Source: Epiperipatus broadwayi (taxonomy: Eukaryota > Onychophora > Udeonychophora > Euonychophora > Peripatidae). From it: DNA of 64,000 nt. This document shows positions 1 through 11,255 of the stretch, in pieces. The notes beneath the pieces are model-generated. The model had not been told where the DNA came from and searched no databases. It was given only the letters and a program-made list of their open reading frames with translations. Position 1 is the stretch's first letter; each line of letters starts with the position of its first letter. Location of the stretch: positions 920,501 to 984,500 of the forward strand of contig JAQFVV010000258.1 in NCBI GenBank assembly GCA_028023455.1, in the 5' to 3' direction. The translations under genes and the position numbers were made by a program.

Positions 1-60
1 ATGAGTTCCAATATATATATTTTGTGCTGAACCAGCACTCAGGAGTTAGTCCTGATCATC
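1..60 (-). repeat. Degenerate retrozyme-like unit fragment, inverted
   Basis: Read on the minus strand, this piece matches the middle of the 468-bp hammerhead repeat. The stem II hairpin GTGCTG-GTT-CAGCAC is perfect. The catalytic box has changed to CTCCTGAG and GAAA to AAAA, so it should be inactive. It faces the two plus-strand units to its right across a microsatellite, forming the left arm of an interrupted palindrome, and it is cut by the window edge. Confidence 0.6.
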
Positions 61-64
<4 letters not shown>

Positions 65-137
<73 letters not shown>

Positions 138-144
138 TATATAT
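65..144. repeat. Compound microsatellite (TC)n(AC)n(AT)n
   Basis: A TC run at 65-106 is followed by AC repeats with one interruption and a short AT run. It lies between inverted and direct copies of the hammerhead repeat, at the place where the palindrome centre would be. Confidence 0.95.
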
Positions 145-145
145 A

Positions 146-925
146 ATCATTGCTCAATGATATGGATAGCTTCATGAAGAGTTGGAGGATGCATAAGATT
201 GAAGGTTGACCACTAAAGTTTGAAGACTTGTTATCTTACTATAAACTGAGCACTGATTATACATGTGTGAAAGAAATTATGATCTACACAAAGTGATGAA
301 TTCTGATCCAGCATAAAATATGTATAATAGAAATTAGTTACCTTTTTCACATTTATGTGGCCATGCGTATCAGTTGTATAAGGTAGTATGGATAGTTATA
401 AGGTGCTTGAAAGTCTGAGTACAAATCCCTTCTAATTACATTAAGTTCAGTATAGTCAATATACTTGTATTTAAATATTACATATTCAGCCTGTAATCTG
501 CCCATCCCTCTTCTATATTTTTAAATGAACATATTAGAGTCCTATACACGAGGGATCAGAGTGATTTAAATTCAACATGGGTATGGCAATAATATTGGCA
601 TCAACAAGGGCTTTGAGGGTTTCATCATCAGATTTTCAGTGATATGGATGGCTGAAGAGTTGGAGGGTGGAGAAGATTGAAGCTTGTACATTAAACTTGG
701 AAGATTTGTTATCTTATATAAACTGAGCACTGATTATATATATGTGAGAGAGATTAGAGATGTGGATCAACTGATGAAGGTTGGTTCAGTATGAAATAAA
801 TATATTGGAGATAATTTATCTTTTTCACATATATGTGGTCACATATATTGGTTGTATAAATGGAGTGGATAGCGGTAGGGTGTTTGAAAGTCTGAGTTTA
901 AATCCCTTCTAAAACCTATTATAAT
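146..925 (+). repeat. Two tandem units of the 468-bp hammerhead (retrozyme-like) repeat
   Basis: Two direct copies lie head to tail. Shared landmarks in order are: ATATGGATGGCTGAAGAGTT; a stretch ending in ATAAACTGAGCACTGATT; the hammerhead block; the box TTTTTCACATxTATGTGGTCA; and GAAAGTCTGAGTxxAAATCCC with a tail carrying TATTCAGCCTGTAATCTGCC. The hammerhead positions (293 and 771) are 478 bp apart, close to the 467-469 bp spacing in the array at 26166-27425. The first unit has a broken core and the second keeps it. I infer a non-autonomous retrozyme-like element. Confidence 0.7.
759..813 (+). ncRNA. Hammerhead ribozyme motif, core conserved, stem II weak
   Basis: CTGATGA is at 771-777 and GAAA at 793-796, the invariant boxes of a hammerhead. 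CAA before the first box pairs with TTG after stem III, giving the inner part of stem I. Stem II has drifted: only its distal T-A and G-C pairs plus wobbles remain, so cleavage would be poor. It is the better preserved of the two hammerheads in this array. Confidence 0.5.
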
Positions 926-3900
926 CTTATTTTCACTGGCAAAAAAAATGCACTTGGATTTAAGCAGCACAAGATGAATTAATACTTTCTGTTTGGTATT
1001 TATATGCATAATCATTAAATAAATTACAATTTAGAAAAAAAAGTTCAAGAGACAGGATTTTATTCCTGGAAGGCTAATATGTTTATAATAACGGAATCTC
1101 GGGAATAAGCAAAAATTTTGTTTAATGTTGTCAATAACATAAGGCAAAAAGCAACAAATAACATACAATAATTATATAAATATTATCTATGTAAGAAAGA
1201 GAATAATTTCAATATTCAAAATAATATATATAAATGAGATTTACTTTATTCACATCAATTAAACAAGGAAAAATATTCGATAAAAGAATCATCAGCAACT
1301 TCTGAAGACAAAGCCTGATCATTGCAGCTATATTATTTTATCTTTAACAATTCGTTCCATATTTATAGATTAGAAACATTCAATTTCACTGATCATATTT
1401 TCATGATGAGATAGTCTTAGTCTGCCTTTCAATCTTCTTCCTAAAATTTTGATTTCCTAAATATTTTCTAAAAATCTATCAATACCTTAAAATATGACCC
1501 AAATACTTAATCTTTCTCATTTTTATTGTAATCAGTAGATCTCTTTTCAATCCAAATTCTCTTAATGTTTGATCACTAGTCTTGCATCCAACTCATTCTA
1601 GCTGATCTCCAAAGTCACACACATTTCTACTTCTTTCTATCTTTTTCCTTCTTAATTTCCCAAAAGACTGTTTTACAAACATATGTCAATATACTCCAAA
1701 TGAAAGTTTTAATACATTCCATTCTATTTCTTGTAGTGATATTTTTATTTAAAGTTTTTTTATATTAAAACGCATGTTTTGCTAACATTATTCTCCTTTT
1801 AATTTCCACAAGACAAACATTGTCATTACAAATCATATTTCCAGATAATAAAATTGCTTGACTTGGTCTAAACTTATATTATTTATCCACACACAAATCA
1901 ATCTTTTTTATCTTCTGTCTGTCTATCACTATCATATAACTTTTCTTAATAAATGACACTTAACACCATCTTTTAATAAAATATCAATACCACCGAATAT
2001 TAAGCTCCACCATTGCTCTTGTTTATTATGAGTATATAAACCACCTTCCCTCTCCATCAATTATTTTTAATATTATCATTTTTTCACCGAGCACATTTAA
2101 AATTAAAATGTTTTATTAAAAAAAAAATATTCATTTTGTAAGAAAAAAATATTGCAGCAGATTTTCTGAGAGAACTGATAACCTAGTACTCTTTTAATAA
2201 AATGAATTAAAAATATAAATGGAACTATTTCTAAATGCATATATTGAATTTGTTGTCTCCCCCCCCCCTCAAGCAATATATATGTAATTTTATCACCATA
2301 ACCGCCCTAGTTTCTCCCTTCTATTTAAGAGCCGTATTTGTTTTAAGAAAGTACATTTATTTTATTTTAATGATGTTATTAGTCAGCCCATGAGAAAAAT
2401 CATGAGAAAATGACTGAACAGCTTTCTTTTCTGGACTGTCATCTCATAACTGATGACAAGTAATAAATGAAGCTGTTTCATCTATGTAATGAGCCATTTA
2501 AATAACTTGTTTTTGATAGTATTGATGATACATTTTGAAATACACAAAGAAAGAAGGGGAGGAAAAACTTCAAATAAGAGTTAAATAAATATTTGAACAG
2601 AAACCGTATGCAAGCTTGATCTTAAAATATGAGTATGAATGAACTATTATCATTAATAATTAAAAAAAGAAGAAAGAAAAAAAATGAGGCAAATATAAAT
2701 TATGTCTTTCAAAAAATGAATGAATGTAATCAAAATCTACAAACTGTCTGGAGGGTAACAGATTCTATCAACAAGTGAAAAGACAAGGGAAGGGAGAAGA
2801 ATCTTCAAAATGTCTATTTTTAATTTATAGCAGATATTTTTATTCTTTAAAAAAAGTACATAAATAGCTGATTAAATATGTATGTATTTAGCCTGATTAT
2901 TGAAGAAATTAATGTTATTATTTAATATAAGAGATAATGATAAAACAGTTGACCTCTTTTAAGATATTGCATAAAAAAAAAAAAACCAAATTAATAGTAT
3001 GTGTGTGATTTACATACGTATATACTCATGTTAAGTTCTCTACTTAAAGCTGAATTAACTAAGCAACATGATAACAGTTCATCAACATTAATAGTAGGTT
3101 GCTACTACTAGGGATAACATTTAGTAATGAGATTCATATTATTAAAATACAAATTAATAATAATAAAAATATCCAATTTTCAATTATAAAATCTATTTAT
3201 AACTTGAATACTGATAATTTACACATACAAATTTCAATATATACATATTACATTAGAATAATAAGGTCTCATGGCATGATAGCAGAAATAATACAACATA
3301 TATAGCTTATGTTATCTGAAAAAAAAACATAATAAAATAACAAAATAATAAAAAAAATGATTCGTTTTTGTTTGTTTTTTAATCACTTATATTTTACGAA
3401 AAATATATTACAAAGTAATTACATCATAAATAAGAATTGGTTGACCTTATAAGTTGCTCATTGAAAAATGAAAAACAATTAAGTATCCAAGAATTAAGTA
3501 TATACACGTGGTTATAAGATCTTAAATTTTTACTTTTTTTAAATGGAAATAGTAATAATATTGTTAATGTTTTATAATTAATACACAACTAAAGGACGAT
3601 TTTATGATAATGACTTAATTTTGTACTTTAACGATATGGATTTTGCTTTTATTTCTATATATATATGAACATTTTTGGCTACATATCAATATTTTTAAAA
3701 TATGTTTTCTAAATTATAATTATTTTCATTAAAAGGAAAAAATTTCTACTGTTTGGTTATTGTTTTTGTGACATTGGTTTGGTTATCTTTAATATTAATA
3801 TTATACATATAAATTTTTAAGTGGCTAACTGTCATACATGGTATTTACCTCTTAAAGAAAAAGATTTTGCATTATGTAATAATTTTTGTCAAGATTCTTA

Positions 3901-4107
3901 TCATTTCCATTGTTCAAAATTGAAATGATCTGCTCACAGAAATATGAACAACACCAATAAATAAAAAAAATCCAGGAAATATTAAGAATGCAAACATACA
4001 AAAAAGTTCCAAAAATTGTAGAAATTCAAAAAAATATTAATGAGAATGGAAATAAAAAGATAACTTGATTAATGCTTTTTAAAGTGACATTTTGGTCACT
4101 TCAAAAA
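926..4107. other. AT-rich sequence without recognisable gene
   Basis: Long A and T runs, a C run near 2262 and short AT repeats. The longest frame (3099-3305, 68 codons) is made mostly of AT-rich codons (Ile, Asn, Lys) and resembles no family I know. I see no coding region, RNA gene or clear repeat family. Confidence 0.6.
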
Positions 4108-4244
4108 ATCAGTGGATTTCTTCTTTTTTTTTTTCATGTGTCAAAGCATCGGCCGGGAAGCGAACTCGCAAACCCGGGACAACTGCTTGTAAGGCAGCTG
4201 TGCTGACCACTCGACCGTCAACGCTTGACATCAATGGATTTCTT
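4108..4244 (-). mobile_element. tRNA-Val-derived SINE with target-site duplication
   Basis: The insertion is flanked by near-identical 15-base direct repeats (4108-4122 and 4230-4244, ATCAGTGGATTTCTT versus ATCAATGGATTTCTT). On the minus strand the body begins with a tRNA-like part: GGTCGAGTGGTCAGCAC resembles an A box with its D arm; the anticodon stem GCTGC/GCAGT holds loop CTTACAA, anticodon TAC as in tRNA-Val; and GTTCGCTTC fits the B box. A short tail, GATGCTTTGACACATG, ends in poly(A). This is the structure of a short SINE copied by LINE machinery. The spacer before the T arm is longer than in a working tRNA. A related copy lies at 58345-58420. Confidence 0.85.
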
Positions 4245-4754
4245 GTCTGCTAAATACGATGAAATTACAAAAAAATTAAAAAAGATATGAAAGTGATAAC
4301 TGAAGAAAATGCTAAAATTAAAAACAGACTGCAGATGGTTGAGGATGATGAAAATAAGCTGGAACAATTAAAATTAGCCTCCTTTATTGAAATACATACA
4401 TGGCTTAATCTTTAAAGAAATTCAAAATACATTCAATATATTTAATTTATTTAAGAATAAATTGGACATGAAGGATTTTGATAAAGGATGTATAACTAAT
4501 ATATAGAGAGTATTTGCTTGAAGAAAATATCCTATCTTAAAAATTGAATTTAAAGATATTAATTATGCTAAAGAATGGCTAAATAAAAGCATTTTAATGA
4601 ATTGATAACTCAAAATAAAGGAGATATATATATATTAATGAACCGTTAACAAAAATAAATAAAAATTTATTATGGAAAACCAAAAAATGTAGCAAAATTG
4701 TGAATACATGTAGATTAAAAATGGACAAAGAAAAATATATCACTATCCATAATA
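4245..4754. other. AT-rich spacer
   Basis: Short stretches such as 4260-4380 read like lysine- and glutamate-rich codons, but stops follow quickly. I see no recognisable gene. Confidence 0.5.
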
Positions 4755-4945
4755 CATATATCTGAGCACTTATTGCATATATGTGTGAAGATGGTAATCT
4801 GGACCAATTGATGATTGCTGGTTTAGTATGAAATACGTATATTGGTGATTATTTATCTTTTCAACATATATGTGTTCAAGTGTATCAGTGTTATGAGATA
4901 GTGTGGAGAGTGGTGGGTGGTGTGAAAGTCTGTGCTCATATATCC
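4755..4945 (+). repeat. Partial retrozyme-like unit, diverged subfamily
   Basis: Closely matches the unit at 42035-42395 from CTGAGC to GTGTGAAAGTCTGTGCTCATATA. It shares the markers GATGGTAATCTGGACCA, TCTTTTCAACATATATGTGTTCA and GTGTGGAGAGTGGTGGGT. The hammerhead block lies at 4793-4850. The 5' half of the unit is missing, and a LINE RT relic starts just downstream. Confidence 0.65.
4793..4850 (+). ncRNA. Hammerhead ribozyme motif with mutated first core base
   Basis: The box reads TTGATGA (4808-4814), so the invariant C3 is changed. GAAA is kept at 4830-4833. Stem II has a TGCTG-GTT-TAGTA core. Stem I pairs CCAA with TTGG, then AATCT with AGATT-like bases across a GGA bulge. Stem III is the palindrome ATACGTAT. 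Loss of C3 should abolish or greatly reduce cleavage. Confidence 0.5.
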
Positions 4946-4954
4946 TATATATCA

Positions 4955-6310
4955 CTATCCCATAATGCAAAATATAAGACCAATATCGATTGGTCCATTA
5001 GGGGTAAAATTATTTAAAAATGTAGTAAAAAGCAAAATGGAGACACATCTATTACCACTGCTGTCACAGTCACAATTTGCTGAAAAAAAAAAAAAAGGGG
5101 GGGGGGATTATTAACAGGACAAGCAGCATTATTATTATTCAAGACAGTAATTGATCCAGTGTGAAATGCAAAGAAATACAGCTCAATGATAGTACAGCTC
5201 AACATTCAAACAATTTTTGATTCCATACCAATTGATATTCTTACACAAACTTTTAAGAAATACTTCCATATCTAATTCTATTTTATATGTGCTTACAAAT
5301 TTAATTAAATAGAGAAATACATATTATTTAAAATGGAAAAATGTCTCCCTCATTTAACCCAAGTCAATCAATACTTCAAGGATCATTGTTTAGTAAACAG
5401 GCAAAAACTGGTGATCATGTGATGTTTAGTGGTGTATCATTGTTTAGTCCAAGCAACATAGAAAAATGTCTTTCAGATACTTATATTCCCACATTGGTTA
5501 TAGTATAAACTGCATAGCATACATGGATGATATTGCCATCTTCCTTACAACAACAAAAAAAATTCCGATATTAGTAAAAATCATGAAGGAATTTGACAAC
5601 TCACATAAACTTGAATTCAATCTTGACAAATCATGTGCATGGCACATATAGACAGATAAAATACATACAAACACATTTTTTAACTTACCAACTACAAATT
5701 TAGGTTTTCCTTTCTATCAAAGCAATATGGCTATGCGAAAGCAAATACAAGATATGTAACAATAAGTAGAACTCCGAATATCATCACTTTCAAATGCATT
5801 TCTAAGGTAGCTTTTATCAACATGCTTACCATCACAAAAATAATATTATTTACTTGTCATTATAAATTTATTAAATGCACATTGATTACGTAAGTAATAT
5901 TTACTGAGGCTATAACCTCGATAATATACGTATCATAATCTTTACAAAATTATTCATCTTAAAATACTTATTCACTGTGCAAAAAGCTAATGGGTGGAAA
6001 GAAAACAATTGCTATTTCACTAAGTAAATTACAATTTATATTCAAAATGGATTGACTGCACTCAATTTATGTATACAGTATCCAAAAATTATTAATTTTA
6101 TGTCAGCCATTATAACTTCCTCCAAACACAACATATCTTCAAACAATTCTAGCACCAATTAACTTAATGACAAATATTAAAGAGAAATGGCAATATTGGA
6201 AAATTCATGCTCTTTTATATCCAAACATAAATGAAGGGGTTGACTCTCCAATGCTTATCATTAAAATAATAAGCAACTGATAAAAAGATTTAAGTATAGT
6301 ATTCTAGAGC
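4955..6310 (+). pseudogene. LINE reverse transcriptase relic (L1-like)
   Basis: Broken reverse transcriptase domain of a non-LTR retrotransposon, read across several frames. About 4977-5085 encodes NIRPISI...KLFKNVVKSKMETHL, like RT motif 1. About 5208-5250 reads FDSIPIDILTQTF, like the A-motif region. Near 5368 QSILQGSLFS resembles the (R)QG.PLSP motif. About 5514-5640 reads AYMDDIAIFLTTTKK followed by EFNLDKSCAW, so the catalytic YMDD box and the following L.NL.KS are both present. Later pieces such as LGFPFYQSN and GGKKTIAISLSK fit the thumb and C-terminal region of L1/Tx1-like LINEs. Stops and frameshifts throughout show it is dead. No endonuclease is visible upstream. Confidence 0.75.
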
Positions 6311-6457
6311 CAAAATATTTCAATTTATGCTCAAAATAAACAAGTAGTCTTTGCCTACATTATACTTTTTAAGATATGAGAGAAAATCTTGTTAACACAG
6401 AAACTATATGTCAATTATGTCTCAAGAAAGAAAATCAAAAAAATCTTTTTTTAAGTA

Positions 6458-7416
6458 CACCTGGGTCTCGTTTTATGCGGTAGATAGGTTCCACAGAAAA
6501 CCCGCATTAAAAAAAATCGCACAAAAATAGACTTAACTTACCTTAAAAAATGGGGAATAAGGTTCTGTATTTTTCAGAATTCGCATAAAAGCAAAACAAC
6601 AAGGAAAATTTACTTTAAAATTCGCATTAAAAAAAATAAGCAAATAAAGTATGACTAATAAAAAATTTCAAATATTTGAAAAAAATTAATACAAGTCAAA
6701 CTTTTTTTACTTTTTTTATTAACTACAGTACAGTATTTAATTTTACATTTTTCATACATATTTTAATCATTACCGCTAGTGTTCATTTGTAAACTGGTAA
6801 GAAATCAGATTGGATGTGATGTGGTGTGGTGTATTGTGGCTTCTCCTTAAACGAAGTCAAGAAACTCTCAGAAATTATGCCCAGATGTGATGTACAACTA
6901 GCGCCACTTTTAGTTTTGTGCTGTGTTAATGGTTTTCTGTTTCTATATTTAAAAAATGAGATTGTAATCAAAACAAAAAGATTATACATTATCATTAGAA
7001 AGATTATTTTCAGTTTATAAAATCTTGGTTTTTTATTTTAAAAATCTAAAAGATTATTTATTTCTGTTATATATAATAAAATACAGTTTAAAAGTTTAAA
7101 TTTTTTGAATATTTATTGCGATATTTTTATATATAAGTATAAATCTATTATTATTATTTACTCATTAGTATAAATAGGTTATTTACATAAAAGCTAAAAT
7201 TTTAAATACAGCTTCAGGCCATATTCACATTAGCTGCCAATATAACGTTATATTTTTGAAAAAAAAAAAGGATTTCAAGTCAAAATAAGTTATTAATAAT
7301 TTAAATTTCTTGATATCTAATAAATATAGTGAAATATGAAAGATATTAAGAAGAAACATGAATTGCATAACTTCAAAATTGCATTAAAATAATCCGCATA
7401 AAACGAGACCCAGGTG
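6458..7416. mobile_element. Non-autonomous TIR element, pogo/Tigger-like (Tc1/mariner superfamily)
   Basis: Perfect 23-bp terminal inverted repeats: 6458-6480, starting CACCTGGGTCTCG, and its reverse complement at 7394-7416. Both ends are flanked by TA (6456-6457 and 7417-7418), the target duplication of Tc1/mariner elements. Repeats of CGCATWAAA just inside both ends (6504, 6588, 6621, 7380) look like transposase-binding sites, as in pogo/Tigger elements. The 959-bp body has no transposase-sized frame; 6826-7020 is open but matches nothing I know. I read it as an internally deleted copy mobilised in trans. Confidence 0.85.
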
Positions 7417-7418
7417 TA

Positions 7419-8109
7419 TAGTAGTCTACAAGATGCCTGGTTATATATCACAAAACTACTTCAGAAAAAAATAATAGTACAATTGAATAAATAATTAACT
7501 TTTTTTCAAAAGCATATTTTGCAGAAATAAGGACCATCACCTTCATACTTTATGCTCAGTAGTGCACAAGATGTTTACTTATTTCTTTATAACAGTAATA
7601 CAAGAAGACACCTGAACACATTTAAAAACAAATGATACAATTAAACAGAAAGACAAAAAAATTACTCCTCCAAATATATTTGCAGCTACATGGTTTTTTA
7701 TTCACCAGTGCTCTAACCTATAATGAGATGTTCTAAATATAATTTTCTCAATATCTTATTTTTTTGTCAGGTATATTCATTTCAATATTGAACGTTTAAT
7801 CACATTTAGTGTTTTATTTTTTTTTAATTCTAACAAAATTGTAAATATGTAAAGTTCTTTACATGTGTTTTTTTTTTTATTATAATATACAAAGTTTTTA
7901 TCAATAAATTTCCTTTTGAAACTAAAAATAGACACATTTTCTGCAAGAAAAATGATAGAGAAAGAAAAAAATACATATAAGTACTGAAAATGACATTATT
8001 AATATTTTGGGAGTTCTAGTATTTTAAAGCAAAATAAATAAACTTGTAATATTGTAAGACATTAAAGATATGAATGTAGAGACCTTTAGTACATTTGAAG
8101 ACTGGGAAA
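7419..8109. other. AT-rich spacer
   Basis: Poly(A)- and poly(T)-rich sequence between the TIR element and a LINE endonuclease relic. I see nothing recognisable in it. Confidence 0.5.
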
Positions 8110-8800
8110 CAGAAATTAAAGAATGTAATATTAAAAGCAATATTTGTAATATACTTCAGGTTTATTTTAGAAATATAAAAAAAAAATTGGGATAAATTAC
8201 TTGCAATTATGTACTCTTACATTAATTTAATTGATTTTCTAATATTAGCTGAAACAAATATAAAAACTGAGAAAGTTATTTTTTATAATATTATAAATTA
8301 TAAAAAAAGTTATATATTGTATAAATCATAAAAAAGGTGGAGGCATATTAATTTTAATTAGAGAAAATATTTTTGTTAAAAAACTGGAAATCAATTGTAA
8401 CAGCTTTGAAGCAATTTATATAACTTTTGAATTAAATACAAGATACGTTACTAGCAATATGCAGATTACCAGATAGTGATTATAAAATGTTTATAGATGA
8501 ACTAAAATCATGGTTAAAATGTTTTACACAAACTAACAATAAAATTAATAGGTGATATGGATATTGATTTATGTAAAAATTCTAAAACTGTTGAAGATTA
8601 CACTGATGCATTAGTTATTTATGGTGCATTTTGTCATGTTAAAAATACACATAAGAAATTGTAATGAATAATAGTTTCTTTGTGTATTGATCCTATTAAT
8701 ACAAGTCTAATGAAAAATAATATGTTCATTACTGATAATAAAGAAAGGATTGCTGATCATTATTTTACATTTATATTTAACCCAAAGAAAAAATAGTTAA
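8110..8800 (+). pseudogene. LINE AP-endonuclease domain relic
   Basis: Successive frames give LIDFLILAETNI (the early endonuclease motif with catalytic Glu), then KGGGILILIRENIFVKKLEI, FEAIYITFELNT, KLIGDMDIDLCKNSKTVEDY (the GDFNxD motif) and ITDNKERIADHYFTFIF (the C-terminal SDH-type motif, here ADH). Order and spacing match the whole AP-endonuclease domain of Jockey/CR1/L2-type LINEs. About four frameshifts and several stops separate the parts. No reverse transcriptase follows downstream, so only the 5' part of ORF2 remains. Confidence 0.75.
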
Positions 8801-10605
8801 AAATAAATTAGTTTTGCATAATAATAAATGAATTAAATTCCAAAACCTATATATTCATATAATATAAAAATAAAATAAAAAATTAAATGTTTTTTTATTC
8901 AGAGGATAAGCTGACATTTAAGAACCAGAAGTTTCTGATTGAGTTTTGATTCAGGAATTTTATTCTATAATAGTACAACCATGTAGGATTAAAAAACAAA
9001 TGATGAGTCATATAGAAATATAAGCTTTTAATGTGAGAAGTAGTTAAAATGAACTTCAATCCAGGAATCTTTATTTCTTAAATCCATCAGCCTATCTCTG
9101 CACTTAAAAACACTTCATATAATGTAATAATTTTGGACAATGTATTCAATTCTGATCATAATTCCAAAATTTGTTTTTCTCAGAAATGTCAAAAACACAC
9201 AAGCAAAAAAAAAAAAAATATTCTTATGCTTGTAAATCTTTAATTATATGCTATCGAATGAATTATTACTTCTAACTATGCATACAGTATGTCCGGTGAA
9301 ATTACTGTGTCCAATCTCTAAACCTACTGATTCATTTACCCATGATTTAAATATATATATAATCAAAAACTAAATAAAAAATATTAGAAAAAAATTAAGT
9401 TTTAATTTTCTAACTCCATTATAACCCACTATATGCTAAGATCAAAATATGTAACATCTGACTACCTTGTATAAGCTAGTTATGCTTAAAATTTTTCAAT
9501 AATAATTTAATATTACAAAAAATTGTATACTTTTTGCATTATAATTTTCATCATAAGAAAAATTTAGAAAAAGGTTAATAACTTTAATTTTGTTGATGTT
9601 TTAATAAGGATGCATAATTATTAAAATATTACCTGCAATATTGAAATTATTTTAAATTCTTCTTGCTATTTTTTTTTATATTTTGAACTAGTTTTTATAA
9701 AATATAAATTAAGTACTGTATTTAAAATTATTTTCAAAAATTTATTTTTATTTCATAATGAAAATTCAGAAGTAATAAGAATAGGTTTGTAAGGAAATGT
9801 AAATATCATCTGTATTATGTGGTTATGTGCAAGTATTTGTCTAGTATACAATATTATTTTTGTTGATGTATTATATATACACAGTAAATACATATTTATA
9901 ATGTCTGTACAAATGTGTTCACTATATCTACTAAAAATGTATATTATATAGCATTCAGTATATTCTTAATTTAATACATATAAAAAAGGTTTTCAATGAG
10001 AAAAATCACAACCAGAACAAAACTAAATTACAAAGATAGGACAACAAATAAAATATTATACTATTTTAATAGTAGTTTAATAATGGGAATCAAAATTAAT
10101 TATATTATAATCAACAAATGCAGATTATTAAGATACAATTTGTTTGAAAAATTAAATTTCAAACTAAAAATAATTTTTCAAAAAGCATTAAAAAAGGTTA
10201 ATCAATATATTGTAGGTTTAAAACAAAATGAAATTATATAAAAATCTAAATATGTGACACATGTATGTAAAATATACTTTAACTTGAATCTCATACATAC
10301 ATATATATATATCAGACACAAATCATTAAAAAACAAATTCTATTGTTTAAACATAAAATTTAATTACTTTCAATGGTTGCATTTATAGCAAAATAAAAAT
10401 GCAAAAAAAAAAAATTGTAAAATAAACTTTAATATTTTTATTATGTAGAACTAATTAAAGATAAATAGAAAAAGTTTCAAAATTAAAAACAATAAAAACA
10501 GGATTTTAAAAAATAAATATTTTAAAAAGTTAAAATACTAAAAAACTTTATTATATAATTAATTCAGTGTATAATTAAAAATGATAATAAGAACATCTAA
10601 ATGAA
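8801..10605. other. AT-rich sequence without recognisable gene
   Basis: Includes an open frame at 9996-10241 (81 codons) rich in Ile, Asn and Lys, which I take as chance in AT-rich DNA. A 34-base stretch at 10368-10401 containing GTTGCATTTATAGCAAAAT recurs at 14003-14036. Confidence 0.5.
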
Positions 10606-10740
10606 AAAAAAAAAATTCTGTGGGCTGTAAAAATGTAAATGTATATATATCCAAGTTTTATTATCAGAAAAATCGAGAATAAAATACTACCCACTTTACT
10701 CTAAGCATTAAATTATAAACAAGGTTTGATTTCTCTACAA
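10606..10740 (+). repeat. Direct copy of the repeat that forms the next palindrome
   Basis: Shares GGGCTGTAAAAATGTAAATG, TTATCAGAAAAATCGAGAATAAAAT and a TTGATTT-rich end with 10930-11065, in the same orientation about 325 bp upstream. Confidence 0.65.
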
Positions 10741-10885
10741 GTGCAGAAATAAAGGTGAATTTCAAGTTCAAGTCAGGTATCTAATAATAGAAACAATGGT
10801 TTGAACTTTTACTTAAATAAACAAATGTAGGAAGCAACATCTCTTTATATAAAGCTTTGTCAAACAATAAATACAAGTCAAATAT

Positions 10886-11255
10886 TTTAGTAAACACAAC
10901 ATTAAAGTATATATAAATAATGGAAAGCAAACTAACTTCCATGGGCTATGAAAATAAAAATGTAAACATCCATGTTTCATTGTCAGAAAAATTGAGAATA
11001 AAATGATACATCCCTTTATTTTAAGTTTTCCATTTTAAATAAGCCTTGACTTTCCTGACAAACTATTATTTTTGCCATTACAAGAACATGCCTTATTTAA
11101 AAATTCAAGGCTTAAAGTAAAACAATATACCATTTTATTCTTTTTCCAGTAATTAAGCATGAATATATTTTCACAGCCCATAGAAATTAAAGTGCTTTCT
11201 TTCATTTACATATACTTTAGTGTTGTGTTTATTAGAATATTAAATAATAACATCT
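10886..11255. repeat. Fold-back repeat with ~170-190-bp inverted arms
   Basis: The left arm (about 10886-11075) and the reverse complement of the right arm (about 11085-11255) share AACACAACAYTAAAGTATAT, CTATGGGCTRTGAAAATA, GAATAAAATG and TTTTAAATAAG in the same order. There is almost no loop. Together with the copy at 10606 there are three copies of one unnamed AT-rich family within 650 bp. No coding potential. Confidence 0.7.

Noticed and set aside
4141-4220. Functional tRNA-Val gene
   Set aside because: The acceptor stem does not close, the variable region is too long, and poly(A) with target duplications shows a SINE insertion.
9996-10241. 81-codon plus-strand frame as a small gene
   Set aside because: Composition is Asn/Ile/Lys as expected of chance AT-rich frames; no motif and no promoter context.
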